64,000 nt of DNA from Siphonodentalium dalli (taxonomy: Eukaryota; Mollusca; Scaphopoda; Gadilida; Siphonodentaliidae). The first letter of the stretch is position 1. Each line of letters opens with the position of its first letter. Of this stretch, positions 1 through 10,250 are shown piece by piece. A program made the translations under genes and the position numbers. A model generated the notes under the pieces. The model was not told where the DNA came from, did no database searches, and was given only the letters and a program-made list of their open reading frames with translations. The stretch lies in the NCBI GenBank assembly GCA_032622095.1, contig CP136069.1:122126126-122190125 (forward strand). Direction: 5' to 3'.

Positions 1-235
1 TTTGACATTTGTTATTTCTCGAAATGTGTACTCATTTGTGGCCTGGTAAAAAGGTCTCAGACCAAATTGCAGATGAAGATGGATAACTCTAAAATCAAGT
101 GGCTTTGAAATTTGAAAATCCGGCCATATTTTGTTGAACAAAATATTGAAAAATAACACATTTTGGGAAATTTTATACTATAGTTGACTGTTAGCATTAT
201 TTTTGGGCAATTAATCGATTCTGATAACTTTAGCG
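1..235 (+). repeat. Dispersed repeat, copy 1 (cut by the left edge)
   Basis: This AT-rich block matches 22285-22545 with small gaps (shared strings: gatgaagatggataactcta, aaaatcaagtgg, ggccatattttgttg, ttttgggaaattt). Two diverged copies show it is an interspersed element. No ends can be set and no coding is seen. Confidence 0.7.
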
Positions 236-370
236 GAATTTGTTGTTGCTGGAATCTGATTATATGGGGACCATCGAATCGGTACCTTTAATGTATTTGA
301 CACCTTCCATAATCAGTTCATATGGTTCAGCAATTTATGATATTTGAATATTTCATTCTCCTTTTGGCTA

Positions 371-621
371 CTTAACACTTCCATGACTAGAGCTTCCTGA
401 AATTTGACGAAAACCCTGTGCCAATGAATTCTCTTATATATGTGATAGGGAGCCTCACATATATAAGAGAATACATTGGCCCAACAATATTTACCTTGAC
501 CTTGTAAGCCAGTGCATTCTCTTATATATGTGAATCTCTCTATTGGAGACACGCATATATAAGAGAATGCACTGGCACAGGATCTTTAATGCTGCACCAG
601 TGAAGCTCCCATCATGAAAGC
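371..621. mobile_element. piggyBac-like MITE, right end truncated
   Basis: Begins TTAA at 371-374 followed by the family end cacttccatgactagagctt. It holds the two family hairpins (433-476 and 514-578), each made of inverted cattctcttatatatgyga arms. The right end stops at catcatgaaag without the final ggTTAA. Confidence 0.75.
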
Positions 622-661
622 ATCAAAGGTTGACGACAACATATTTTAATAAAAATGTTAC

Positions 662-793
662 CTTTGTGCATTCATATTCATGCCATATGCAAATAAAAAC
701 AGGTAGCCTGGAGGTGGTTTGGCATTAATCTTGAAGCATAAAGGAGGAAGCACACATGATGTGGTATACTGGATCTGAGTCTTCTTTGCTGAT
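662..793 (-). CDS. Exon 12 of the large gene (residues 1098-1140), gene continues left
   Basis: A 132-base exon with acceptor ttgttttcag and donor CAAAG/gtaaca. The only frame without stops reads SAKKTQIQYTTSCVLPPLCF and continues through KPPPGYLFLFAYGMNMNAQ. It is more hydrophobic than the main exon and may begin a folded C-terminal domain. It ends in phase 2, so at least one more exon lies beyond position 1. The donor is about 40 bases from a truncated piggyBac-like MITE. Confidence 0.7.
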
Positions 794-942
794 CTGAAAA
801 CAAAATAACAAGCTGGAGAATACAAATTTTTAACCTCTTCAGCGCTGAATCACATCATGACATTGTGGCTATTTTCCAGTGGAAAAATAAAATGGTAATA
901 TCATGAAAACCCTAAAACTGACTCCATTCAAAGGTTATTATA

Positions 943-1393
943 ATTCACAATAAATAATAATAATGTATAGCATTTGTAAAGCGCCTTTCCCATGAGGCCC
1001 AAAGCGCTCAAAGTTTTACAATTATTACCCTGATGAGCCTGAACATTCAGTAACCATCTACTGCTCCCCGGGGACAGGGGGAGGTACAGCCGGGAGTATG
1101 CGAGGATACCATATGGCTAGCATACTGACAAGATCTTTCACTGCTCATTATCAGGTACCCTTGTAATGCATGGGTGGTGCAAAGCAGACACAGTACGAGC
1201 GACCTTGCTCAAGGGTCACAACTTGGCGCGAGATTCAAACAGTGTACAATCCAACAATTGCACATCGCTCAAGTCGGCCAAGCCACTGCTGTGTGGAAAC
1301 TCACAACAGACCACCAGCCAGCCGCGAACTCGCCTCGCTGTGTTGACAGCGAAGACAAGTCCAACGCGCTAACCACTGGACCACGGAGCTCCA
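943..1393 (-). mobile_element. tRNA-derived SINE
   Basis: On the minus strand the 5' end (1393) reads gagctccgtggtccagtgg, then ttagcgcgttgg, a good RNA polymerase III A box (TGGTCCAGTGG) in a tRNA-like head, with a B-box-like gagttcgcggc about 45 bases on. A body of some 250 bases follows, then a 3' segment ggaaaggcgctttacaaatg and an ATT-repeat tail (943-965), like the LINE-derived tails of L2/CR1-mobilised SINEs. It lies in the sense direction of the large gene, downstream of exon 11 in the intron before exon 12. Confidence 0.65.
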
Positions 1394-1571
1394 CACATAT
1401 AAACGTGAAACAATCCCAGAACATTATACACAGTTTCAGATACAATGGTTCCTATGCAACAATCTCCAGTTCCAGTTTATGAATAATGGCTAATTGCTAG
1501 TATGTAGAAGTAGGTCCATACTCCGTATTTGCGGAATTGCCATGGCAATCTGGGAGTCTCACAGACAATCC

Positions 1572-1960
1572 TTAACCCTTTACCCAACAAAACGGCCAAA
1601 AATGGCCAAATAAAGCTTCAACAGCCTAAAATATCTTCGGTCTGTCTCAATAGAACCATACAAATATGGATATCATTGGAACCGGCTCCTTGACCACATT
1701 GTGATGGTTACAGTTATACCCTGTGCCAATGCATTCTCTTATATATGCGAGTCGACCATAGGTCGCCTCGCATATATAAGAGAATGCATTGGCCTAAAAA
1801 AATATTTTTTTACCATTTTTTCTTACATTCTTTAACAATTTTATAATTTTTAATGTGTTAAGCCAATGCATTCTCTTATATATGCGAGGCGACCTATGGT
1901 CGACTCGCATATATAAGAGAATGCATTGGCACAGGGCCCTTCTGTTGGGTAAAGGGTTAA
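1572..1960. mobile_element. piggyBac-like MITE, complete, with doubly nested palindromes
   Basis: TTAA target sites at 1572-1575 and 1957-1960 bound inverted ends CCCTTTACCCAACARAAGGGCC-type. Inside are two long hairpins, 1723-1794 and 1861-1932. Each is an inverted repeat of ccaatgcattctcttatata plus tgcgag around a short loop, and the two loops (gtcgaccataggtcgcc and its complement) make the hairpins mirror images, so the whole element is palindromic at two scales. Confidence 0.85.
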
Positions 1961-2323
1961 CAGCTCTGGTATGGACATATAGCAGAGTGAAATTTTACAT
2001 CCATATTCAGTACGAACATACAGCAGCAAAGAGGATGAATACAACTATCAAAGGCTCATAACATATAATGGTAGATCCATAGGTGACTATTTAGTTTCAA
2101 GTCAATTACTTGGAAAAGTTATTAATTACAGCTAGGTAATTCCAATAAGTACATGCATGTGTCACTGGGAAATTATGTAAATTTCAATGAGAACTTTTAT
2201 AATTTTTTTCCCCCCAAATAATTGAGGAAATTCAAGCATACAAAGATTGTTTTATGCAATAAATGTAGATCATCTTCTCTGGCAATGTTAATGGTATGTA
2301 TTAGTCATATATTCAACATAATC

Positions 2324-2446
2324 CTACAGTAATGCTCTAATTAATCGACCCCTTAACTATAGCAGAATTATGGGTAACTTTTCAGGATTTAGTCGGAAAT
2401 ATGGCTTGTTGCCATTCATTGGAAAGCTCTCAGGGAGAGCTTATAT
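2324..2446 (+). mobile_element. Single arm of the fold-back element
   Basis: Matches the left arm of 35294-35510 (tacagtaatgctctaattaa ... cattggaaagctctc) and then diverges at the hairpin centre. Only one arm is present. Confidence 0.8.
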
Positions 2447-2563
2447 TGATGGAAAATTATAGGTTGCTTAGTACTAGAATATTTGGTGAGGCCCTCTTCA
2501 CGTTTATATGTCTGGATTCAATTTGGAATTTATCAGGTCAGTTACAACAAGCAGTCGCTGATG

Positions 2564-2900
2564 GGGGTATATCCCCCGCCTAGGTGGGCAAAGTTTGGGA
2601 TGTGAAATTTTAATATATGCTAAAATATAATTGATATCAGTTAATATTTGTATGAGATTGGTTAATATTTGTTGTAGTTTGGGCATCAAATTTAATTGCA
2701 AAGCCAATAAATTACAATCACCTGGGTCTAGATTGCAAACTCGTTTAAAAAATCCTCTTGTTATTGTTCGAAATAACCCCCAGACAACTTTTCGGGACAG
2801 CAAGACAGCTGGCTCGACAAATGGCAAGACAGATGGACAGACGAACGGAACCCATTTCTATATCCCCTGCACACAAATTTGGTGGCGGGGGATAATTATA
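2564..2900. mobile_element. Short element with atatcccccgcc inverted ends
   Basis: tatatcccccgcc at 2567-2580 is inverted as ggcgggggataat at 2884-2896. The inside carries the gacagatggacagacgaacg type string common to the tandem repeats of this window. No coding is supported. Confidence 0.5.
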
Positions 2901-3246
2901 GGCCAGAATTATTGATAAGTAATTACAATGACAACTATTTTACCAATACTGTTAATTTCAATACCAAATACTTTTTCTAACCACACCATAAATTTAAAAG
3001 AGATGAGACTATTTATGAACAAAACAAATATTCTCAAGTGTGCATAATAGTAATAATGTATATCTAGGTATTTCTACATCTGACCATGTAATGGTTAGAA
3101 AAAATTTAATTTTGTGAAAACAATGAAAGGATAAACCTGGTGACATGGGATTTTAATTATCTCTGCCAAAAAAATTAATGAAACATCACACAAAATAGTT
3201 ATTTACAAATGTACTTATTTTGAGAGATACATGATGTTAGTTTTAC

Positions 3247-3306
3247 CTTGGTCTTGAGAGTGGCTTTTGGGCTGCCTTTATTTCCAAAGGTTGACCTAGA
3301 TTAATG
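3247..3306 (-). CDS. Exon 11 of the large gene (residues 1078-1096)
   Basis: A 60-base exon with acceptor tatatttcag and donor CCAAG/gtaaaa. The only open frame reads INLGQPLEIKAAQKPLSRP. It begins with one base completing Ser1077 and ends with AG completing Arg1097 in exon 12. Confidence 0.6.
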
Positions 3307-3852
3307 CTGAAATATATGAGCACAATATTGAATATTTTAATTTCAAGGATTGAAAAATACTTATTATTATGTCAGCTCTTGCAATTATCCAATCAGCGTT
3401 GATATAGAGTGATGGTATATGAACCATATTAGGTCGGTGACCTAGCTAATATGAAATCAATGTCGGGTGCTTATCCGTCATCTTGTTTTTTTCAGAAACT
3501 CAGTCGCCTCGGGAATATTTTTGGTGTATTTTGACTCCAAGAAAGGGGATATCTGTCGGAAATCATTTTCTGTTAATTTAAAGACATAGTACCATTTACA
3601 AAAACCTGCATGCAATATATTTGAGGAATTCTAAACACTCATAAATTAACTATCAAACTCAACAAGTTGTCCTACTTCTGGTAATTAGCCATTGACTCAA
3701 TGCGTTGACGTTCAACGCCCATGACAGGTCACTGTGACATTACATAAGTTAATGGCCATAGATAACACATTAGTCTTACCAAATTACAATAAATTACAGC
3801 GACAATTAATTAAAGGGATATGCTGGATTTTGTCCACTGACATAATAAATAT

Positions 3853-3993
3853 GTTACGGGAAACTTAGTGGTCGGATATGGTGTCATGTGAGGCTCAGCG
3901 AGATCAATATTAGGCTCGGCCTACAGCCTCGCCTAATATTGATCTCACTTCGCCTCACATGACGCCATATCCAACCACTAAGCGTCCCATAAC
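3853..3993. mobile_element. 141-bp palindromic element
   Basis: Arms gttacgggaaacttagtggt, cggatatggtgtcatgtgag, gc... mirrored by gcctcacatgacgccatatc ... gtcccataac, with an inner inverted gatcaatattaggc / gcctaatattgatc. It can fold end to end. Confidence 0.8.
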
Positions 3994-4009
3994 TTATAAT
4001 ACATTCCTA

Positions 4010-4290
4010 CCGACCATTTCAAAGTATATCGAAAAGGGACATAACTCCATCAGAAAAATGGTCGGTTTGAACCCAAATACAAACATGACCTGTATTAATC
4101 CATTCTATATTAAATTTGAACGCTATCACATAACTATAACGAGTTACATGCATCATCTGGAAAGCAAAATATTCAGCAAATTTCAAGTCGAAAAGGGGTA
4201 TAACTCTGTCAGAAATGGTCGGACCAAACCAAAATACAAACTTGACCTGGATTTTCATGTGATTAATCCACAAACTAAATTTGAAAGATA
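4010..4290 (+). repeat. Tandem repeat, about 165-bp period, nearly two copies
   Basis: Units share tcgaaaaggggataactc-like, gaaaaatggtcggtttgaac-like and aaatttgaacgctat-like strings at 4030 and 4193. It is the same broad family as the arrays at 13.4 and 20.6 kb. Confidence 0.65.
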
Positions 4291-4305
4291 TTGAAGAACT
4301 TTAAC

Positions 4306-4579
4306 TTAATCCTTTCATGGTGGTAGCTGCGCTAGTGCAGCATTAAAGACCATGTGCCTGTGCAATCTCTTATATATGCGAGTCTTACATAGGGAGCCTC
4401 ACATATATAAGAGAATGCAGTGCCAATGCACTGGCTTACAAGGCCAAGGTAAATTATTGTTAGGCCAATGTATTCTCTTATATATGTGAGGTGCCCTATT
4501 GGCAACTTGCATATATAACAGAATGCTTGGCACAGGGTTTTTGCAAAATTTCATGAAGCTCCAGACATCAAAGGGTTAA
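4306..4579. mobile_element. piggyBac-like MITE, complete
   Basis: TTAA at 4306-4309 and 4576-4579. The ends read tcctttcatggtgg and catcaaaggg. Two internal hairpins (about 4352-4425 and 4460-4535) use the inverted ttctcttatatatg arm; a short tgcagtgccaatgcactgg stretch sits between them. Confidence 0.8.
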
Positions 4580-4702
4580 GTTATCATCCAGACAACATAA
4601 TAATCAACAAATTCTAAGTAAAAAAGGGCATATCTCCATCAGCAATGATTGGACCAGACAGAAATATGAATGACAGAGACTATCTTACATGAAGATCACA
4701 TA

Positions 4703-4956
4703 CAAGCCTTGAAATAGGGTGTCTGTCATTTGCAGAATGAGGTCCCCAGAGGGTGAATTTAGTGATGCTACCCCGCATAGCGGGCTAGCATCACCAAATT
4801 CACCCTCTGGGAACCTCATTCTGCTGATGTGTAAGCAGAATGAGGTCCCCAGAGGGTGAATTTGGTAATGCTAGCCCGCTATGCGGGGTAGCATCACTAA
4901 ATTCACCCTCTGGGGACCTCATTCTGCAAATGACAGGCACACTATTTCAAGGCTTG
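4703..4956. mobile_element. Second nested-hairpin MITE family, complete copy
   Basis: Terminal inverted repeats caagccttgaaatag / ctatttcaaggcttg. Inside are two near-perfect hairpins (about 4732-4827 and 4833-4927), each an inverted cagaatgaggtccccagagg arm with a gctagcccgctatgcggggtagc-type loop. The hairpins are mirror images, the same architecture as the TTAA family but unrelated in sequence. Confidence 0.85.
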
Positions 4957-5587
4957 CATACCAAGCTTCACAAAATGGATGGACGGAGTGCTCATTTCTA
5001 TACAGAACAATATTTGACAACAACGATTGAATAGATATAGACGGGAATGGTGGGGGGGGGGGGGGTTGACATATTGTGCACTGCTCACACACACACCATG
5101 CACACACATTGGTATAGGTATATTAATAACATTGGATGCGTACATGTATACATGCATGTGTATCTTATTGTAGTGGATGTTATGTTCTGTCTCAAATGGT
5201 ATTGCACTATATAGTGTAGAACATTTGTTCATGAACTTTGGACTGGTTTGCCAAATCTCAGATCGCAAATTCAGTCTATTTACTATTCAGGATAATTATG
5301 TTCCCTGTTAAGCTTAGTTATGTGTATGCCTTGTTGTTTGCTGTATGGCTTTCATTAGTTAGAAAAATGGTTCAGATTGTCGTAGTATGAGCGCAATATA
5401 TCGATAAGAATCATATCGTAATTCAAATTCTCTTTATATACTTACCAAAAATACTTTATATGAGATCTAGATGTTCTGCTGTAAACTTGATTTGAACCAT
5501 TTTAGGAAGCCCAAATATCTATGTGATGTGAGCGATGCCACTGCATCTCATGAATGAAGCGACCTAATTGAGGCCGAAAGTATGGTT

Positions 5588-5905
5588 ATACCCTATTAAA
5601 AATAGGGGGTTGCCGCAGACCTCTGCGCAACCCTTGCGAAGGCTGCAAAGGTTGCGAAGGTTGCAAAGAGGGTTGCGAAGCATGCGAAGAAGGCTGCAAA
5701 GGATGCGAAGAGGGTTGCGAAGGTTGCGAACAAGGCAGCAGGAAGGAAATAATCAGAAATATTCTAAGTCGAGGGTTGCGAAGGTTGTGTACAAGGCTGC
5801 GAAGGTTGCGTACAAGGCTGCGAAGGTTGCGTACAAGGCTGCGAAGGTTGCGGACAAGGCAGCAGGAAGGAAATAATCAGAAATAGTCTAAGTCCAGGGT
5901 TGCGA
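5588..5905 (+). repeat. GCGAAGGTTGCG minisatellite, left array
   Basis: A triplet-based array of gcgaag, gttgcg, ggctgc and gtacaaggct words in two blocks, each ended by aggaaataatcagaaatatt and ctaagtc. It begins with ccctattaaaaatagggggt and tgccgcagacctctgcgc, which is inverted at the right end of the partner array (8170-8252). The 102-codon open frame across it has repeat composition only. Confidence 0.8.
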
Positions 5906-6536
5906 AGGTAGAGAGTCCACATTTCCAAATGGCAGAATATTTCTAAGTCGATTGTTACAAGAAAAATATTCTAAGTCGAAACATTTCAATTTCAAAATTT
6001 CCATTTAAGATATACATTCACATAGTGCTCCGTAGGAGGATGTCGGAGGAATGTGTTAAACCCAAACAAAAAAATGTGTGTCCGCGGTTACCCAACAGAC
6101 CTACCAAAAAAATATTTTCCAACAAAAAAAAATCTAAATTATTACTGACTATAAATTCCCACTCCTAGACTAGGAAAAGATTAGAATTAATAAATTCCCA
6201 GTCACAGGAAAACCTAGGACTTTCATTAATGTTTGCCATAAGATTGTAAACCCACACAGTATATTGTGATGCTACAGAGCAGAGGTTTAATTATCAGAAG
6301 CCACTGACCAAATTAAAATTTCTATAAATACTTCTGTAATTTAATCCACTGACTGGGTCAGACAACATGTGTTCCTAACTTCTTGTGTTATTTGTTAAAT
6401 TTGAATTTAACTGTTACTGGTATATTTTCTTTGTTCATAATGTTCTGTTTAGGATTTGTGAATTGTTACATTCTACAACTTTGGAGACTAATAGCAAGGA
6501 CTGTATAAATATTTCAAGATAACTGAGCTTGCAGGA

Positions 6537-6639
6537 ATGGATAAACTATTTTCTAAAACTGAAAAAACTATTCAAAATCAATTGGAAGGAATCATTCCGA
6601 GAAGATATATAGCTGCAGGCCAGTGGATTCCAGAAACTG
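6537..6639 (+). CDS. Exon 1 of a small two-exon gene, 58-residue product
   Basis: The ATG at 6537 opens MDKLFSKTEKTIQNQLEGII, followed by PRRYIAAGQWIPET, ending in one base before donor CTG/gtaagc. Exon 2 (7349-7422) joins in phase to complete Ala35. The product is 58 residues, basic in the middle, with no signal peptide, membrane segment or domain I recognise. A possible acceptor (gagcttgcag) lies two bases upstream of the ATG, so an untranslated upstream exon is plausible, and a TATA-like tataaat lies at 6504. The gene is on the opposite strand to, and inside the intron between exons 10 and 11 of, the large gene. It could be a short structural protein of the kind found in cilia or sperm, but that is speculation; it could also be a chance reading. 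Confidence 0.5.
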
Positions 6640-6689
6640 GTAAGCATATTATTGAACTGTTGAAGACTTATAGCTAACTTTGTTTATTG

Positions 6690-7270
6690 TGCATATTATG
6701 ATGATGATGATGGGGGGGGGGAAATAATGATAAGGGATAACTAGCTTTGTTTATTGGGCATGAAAGTATGATGGTGGGATAACTAGCTTTGGGAATGAAA
6801 TGATGATGGGGGGGGGGGGGGTAGTTAACTAGCTTTGTTTATTGGGCATAACATGATGGGGGGGGGGGGGTAACTAGCTTTGGGCATGGGATGATGATGG
6901 GGGAGAGTTGACAAGCTTAGTTTATTGGGCTTGAAATTATGGGGGATAATTAAGATTAGGGAGGGGGCATATATATAGTTAACTTAAGCTTTGTTTATTG
7001 GGCATGAAATTATGGGGGGGGGAGGTAACTAGCTTTGTTTAGTGGGCATGAAATAATGGGGGGGTATTGTTTATTTGGCATGAAATAAAGATGGGGGATT
7101 ATAACTAGCTTTCTTTATTGGCATGAAATGATGGTGGGGGGGTAACTATAGTTATAGCTTTGTATATAGGGCATGGAATGATGATTGGGGCGGTGGTAAC
7201 TAGCTTTGTGTATTGGGCATGAAATGCTGATAGGGGGGTAATTAACTCTTTGTTTATTGCATGGGCATGA
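6690..7270 (+). repeat. Degenerate G-run minisatellite filling the small gene's intron
   Basis: About nine diverged units of 55-80 bases, each roughly 'aactagctttgtttattgggcatgaaat...gatg' followed by a run of 6-14 G. The units differ mostly in G-run length. Repeated G runs on the sense strand of the intron could form quadruplex structures in DNA or pre-mRNA. Confidence 0.8.
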
Positions 7271-7348
7271 AATTAATTTTCCAAACATGATTCATTTAAA
7301 TTGTTAAACCTAAATTGCAAGTAAATTATTGTAATTATTGTGTTACAG

Positions 7349-7422
7349 CTTACATGAAGACTGGGCCAGATGGAATACCAACTATTACATATATAGCCAT
7401 GGTTAACGAGGCAATTAACTAG
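7349..7422 (+). CDS. Exon 2 of the small two-exon gene (stop at 7420-7422)
   Basis: Acceptor attgtgttacag, then YMKTGPDGIPTITYIAMVNE and AIN before TAG. The two leading bases CT complete an Ala codon with the G left by exon 1. No frame in this exon other than the spliced one is needed to reach the stop, and the join removes a 709-base intron full of G runs. Confidence 0.5.
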
Positions 7423-7799
7423 AAGTTCTCAAGGAGCCAGCAAGCAGAAACAGATACAAAAAAGAAGATATTTATAATAGAATAATTTATGGGTTTTTAA
7501 ATTTTTTTATATACATGTACTGTCAGTAATATTAAATAGTGTTATCTTGAAAACTTTTGACTAGTCAATTCCAGGAGATTTTAAGTGGAATTTGGCTGTG
7601 ATCTATCTATTTTTTGTGATTTGTACTATTGTGATTCACAGAATGTGATCCAAATAACAGAATATGAAGCTAAATATACTACATTGTATACATGTATGTG
7701 TGTGATCCATTTCTGTTTGCAGAAAGGATTCCACTATCATTGTGAACAAGTTGCAATATCATAGTGATTCAGCTACCATATTATTACAAATGGGTTCAC

Positions 7800-8252
7800 A
7801 AGTAGGGTTGCAGACAAAGTTGCCGATACCATTGCAAAATAGGCAGTGAACAGGGCTGTAAAGAGGTTGCAGAGAGGGCTGTGAAAGAGGTTATGGAGAG
7901 GGTTGCAAAGGTTGTGGAAAGGAATGTGAAATTGTGTAGATGGCTGCGAAGGTTGCAGAGAGGGTTGCGAAAGAGGTGTGCAGAGGGCTGCGAAGATTGC
8001 GAAGGTTGCGAAAGAGGTTGCTGAGAGAGTTGCGAAGGCTGCGAATGTAGTTGCGGAGAGGGCTGCGAAGGTTGCGAAAGAGGTTGCGCAGAGGGTTGCG
8101 AAGGTTGCGCAGAGGGTTGCGAAGGTTGCGCAGAGGGTTGCGAAGGTTGCGCAGAGCGTTCCAAATGCAGACCTCTGCGGTGAAGGTTGCGGAGGTGGCT
8201 GCGCAGAGGTCTGTGCAGAGGTCTGCCGCAACCTTTTATTTTTACTAGGGTA
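7800..8252 (+). repeat. GCGAAGGTTGCG minisatellite, right array
   Basis: Runs of gaaggttgcgcagagggttgc and related words, most regular at 8060-8155 (24-base period). The right end gcagaggtctgccgcaacct followed by ttttatttttactagggta is the inverted copy of the left array's start. Open frames in four registers reflect a period divisible by three. Confidence 0.8.
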
Positions 8253-8406
8253 CTGACGCATTGACCCCCAACTCCATTGTGCTGTCTGATAAGATCCACA
8301 AAAGTCCATAACATTCTGCACTCCAGAATAATGACGAGTTAGTTTGTGTATTTGAATAATAGACATCAATTTTGAAGTATATTATATTTTATTTGTCAAA
8401 AAATAG

Positions 8407-8690
8407 CTACAAGATAACTTGAAGTTGGCACCCAGCGCCACCCAACTAAACCTGGAATGTTACAATATTCCCCGGCTGTGACAATGAGTTAACTAGCCAG
8501 AACTAGTACAGACTACTCCAAAAGGTCAAGTCAGCACATGTTTATTATTTACAATATCGAACATGATCATCTAATGAAGTACTCATGAGAAAAATGTGGC
8601 AAAGTGTGGGTACGAGATAACTTGTGGTTGGCACATAGCAAAAATACCATTCAATGGCGTTGCTCTGTGCCGACTACGAGTTATCTTGTA
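8407..8690. mobile_element. Element with tacaagataacttg inverted ends
   Basis: tacaagataacttgaagttg gcacc at 8409 is inverted as gtgccgactacgagttatct tgta ending at 8690. An extra inner copy (tacgagataacttgtggttg, 8609) pairs with the right end over a 23-base loop. Confidence 0.7.
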
Positions 8691-9243
8691 GTGTGTTTAT
8701 GGCATTTTTTTATGCGATCCAAGCTGATACATGTCAGGGCAGTGGAGTGCGTTACAGAACCCTGTGGGATATGATACAATTTAAGTTTGATAAATTATTT
8801 CTACTTTTTATGTTAAATATATCTCCAGTTAAATTTGAATTATTCCCTCAACCTGGTGTTATTGTCCATGTTATGGCAAACAGTCCCAAACATACTGGAA
8901 TAGACTTGAGACCTCGGTTCAACCTAAGGCAAAGATAACCACTTCAGTATTGCAAAATACATGTATATATTCACCCTCGTACTAAAATGCTATTATTTAG
9001 GATACTAATTTCAAGCAAACGAAAAAAATTGTGTTTTTCTGGGCTCAGGACCACCCGTAGACATAGCCCTGTGTATGGAAGTTTGTGTAAGACCTCTCCC
9101 CCTGAGTGCAGAAGGATTCCTATTCAATGATGGGAAATGTTCAGATAATAAGTTCTAGTTTATCTGAACATTTTCTAAGGGAACTAAATTTGTACTAGCA
9201 ATGTGTATCTAGTATATAAAGGGTTAAAACAGCAGTGACCAGT

Positions 9244-9603
9244 GCAAGCCTGAGTTTAGTGTGCCTGTTATTTGCAGAATGAGGTCCCCAGAGGGTGAAT
9301 TTAGTTATGCTATCCCGCATAGCGGGCTATAATCACCAAATTCACCCCCTGGGGACCTCACTCTGCATGAGATTTGAAAACTCACATTGAAGTTCCCATT
9401 GGGAACCTCGATTATGCAATGTGTCATCTGCCAATTTGGGGATACAGAGAAACTAAACTAAAAAAGAAATAGAATATATGTGAAGAAGTTTCTATAGAAA
9501 TTTTATAATGCAGAAACTTTCCAGAGAAGATGAGGGCTAAGCAGAATGAGGTCTCTGGGGACCTCATTTTCAAAATGACAGACACCTTAATCTCAGGCCT
9601 GGA
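9244..9603. mobile_element. Second nested-hairpin MITE family, longer diverged copy
   Basis: Left end gcaagcctgagtttagtgtg, right end gacaccttaatctcaggcct. The first hairpin (9276-9366) is intact; the second is mostly lost and replaced by about 170 bases of other sequence, leaving gcagaatgaggtctctgggg near 9541. It ends 15 bases before exon 10. Confidence 0.75.
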
Positions 9604-9618
9604 CCAGTGTGCACTCAC

Positions 9619-9656
9619 CTGTTTTTTTGATGAGTTGTGTCTTTGTGTTCAGTTTC
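9619..9656 (-). CDS. Exon 10, a 38-base micro-exon of the large gene (residues 1065-1076)
   Basis: Acceptor ctataccatcag after a T-rich tract, donor AACAG/gtgagt. It reads ETEHKDTTHQKN from phase 0, as exon 9 requires, and leaves AG to join C of exon 11 (Ser1077). It lies 15 bases from the end of a nested-hairpin MITE (9244-9603). It is supported only by splice signals and phase. Confidence 0.55.
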
Positions 9657-10213
9657 CTGATGGTATAGAAAAAAATATGGTCAAAGAAACAGCCGAAAAA
9701 TTAAGACAGAATACTAGTACATGTATCACCCATCTGAGGCAGGTTTTGTAGAGCTACCTTTCCAAAGCAACCTAAATTTAAATGGTGACCTTCACCTCAT
9801 TTATCATGCACATTTCATTTCCTGTAGATTAGGGCCCTCGAGGAATCTCAAATCAAATCAGGTGACTCAGCAATGTCAAACATCGATATCAAATCAGAAT
9901 CGAATTGGGCAGAGGAAAAAAAATCATAGGTAAACATTGGAAATCCCTCAAAAGACATCTTTGAATGACATATTTTGTCATTCAAACTTTTCAAGCATTA
10001 TGTTTTTCGGTGAGCGATACGACAATTCTGGTGGATTTTAACTTGTCCCTGTGGAGAGAACAGAATTTTATTGGCTAGAAATGAATGATAGAATGATTCT
10101 CTATAGTAATTACACAATGTCAAAGTGAATTTTAGGTCATTATAGTAACACAAAACACCACAATGGGAGCGTGGGACTAATTTTTATTCGAGCGTTGAAC
10201 TCCAGTGGCTATT

Positions 10214-10250
10214 AACCCTTTCACGATGGGTGCTGCACTGGCGCTAAATT
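10214..10250 (+). mobile_element. Solo left end of the piggyBac-like MITE
   Basis: TTAA followed by ccctttcacgatgggtgctg and a cactggcgcta stretch matches the family terminus (ccctttcatgatgggagctgcgctggtgca). No hairpins or right end follow, so it is a truncated copy. Confidence 0.55.

Noticed and set aside
1166-1482. 102- and 68-codon frames
   Set aside because: They lie across the antisense of the SINE and have no splice or coding support.
7773-8369. 198-codon frame of Ala/Thr/Phe repeats
   Set aside because: It is the complement of the GCGAAGGTTGCG array, open in several frames because the period is a multiple of three.
8654-8938. 94-codon frame MALLCADYELS as a gene
   Set aside because: It begins in the inverted end of a repeat element and lacks splice or domain support.
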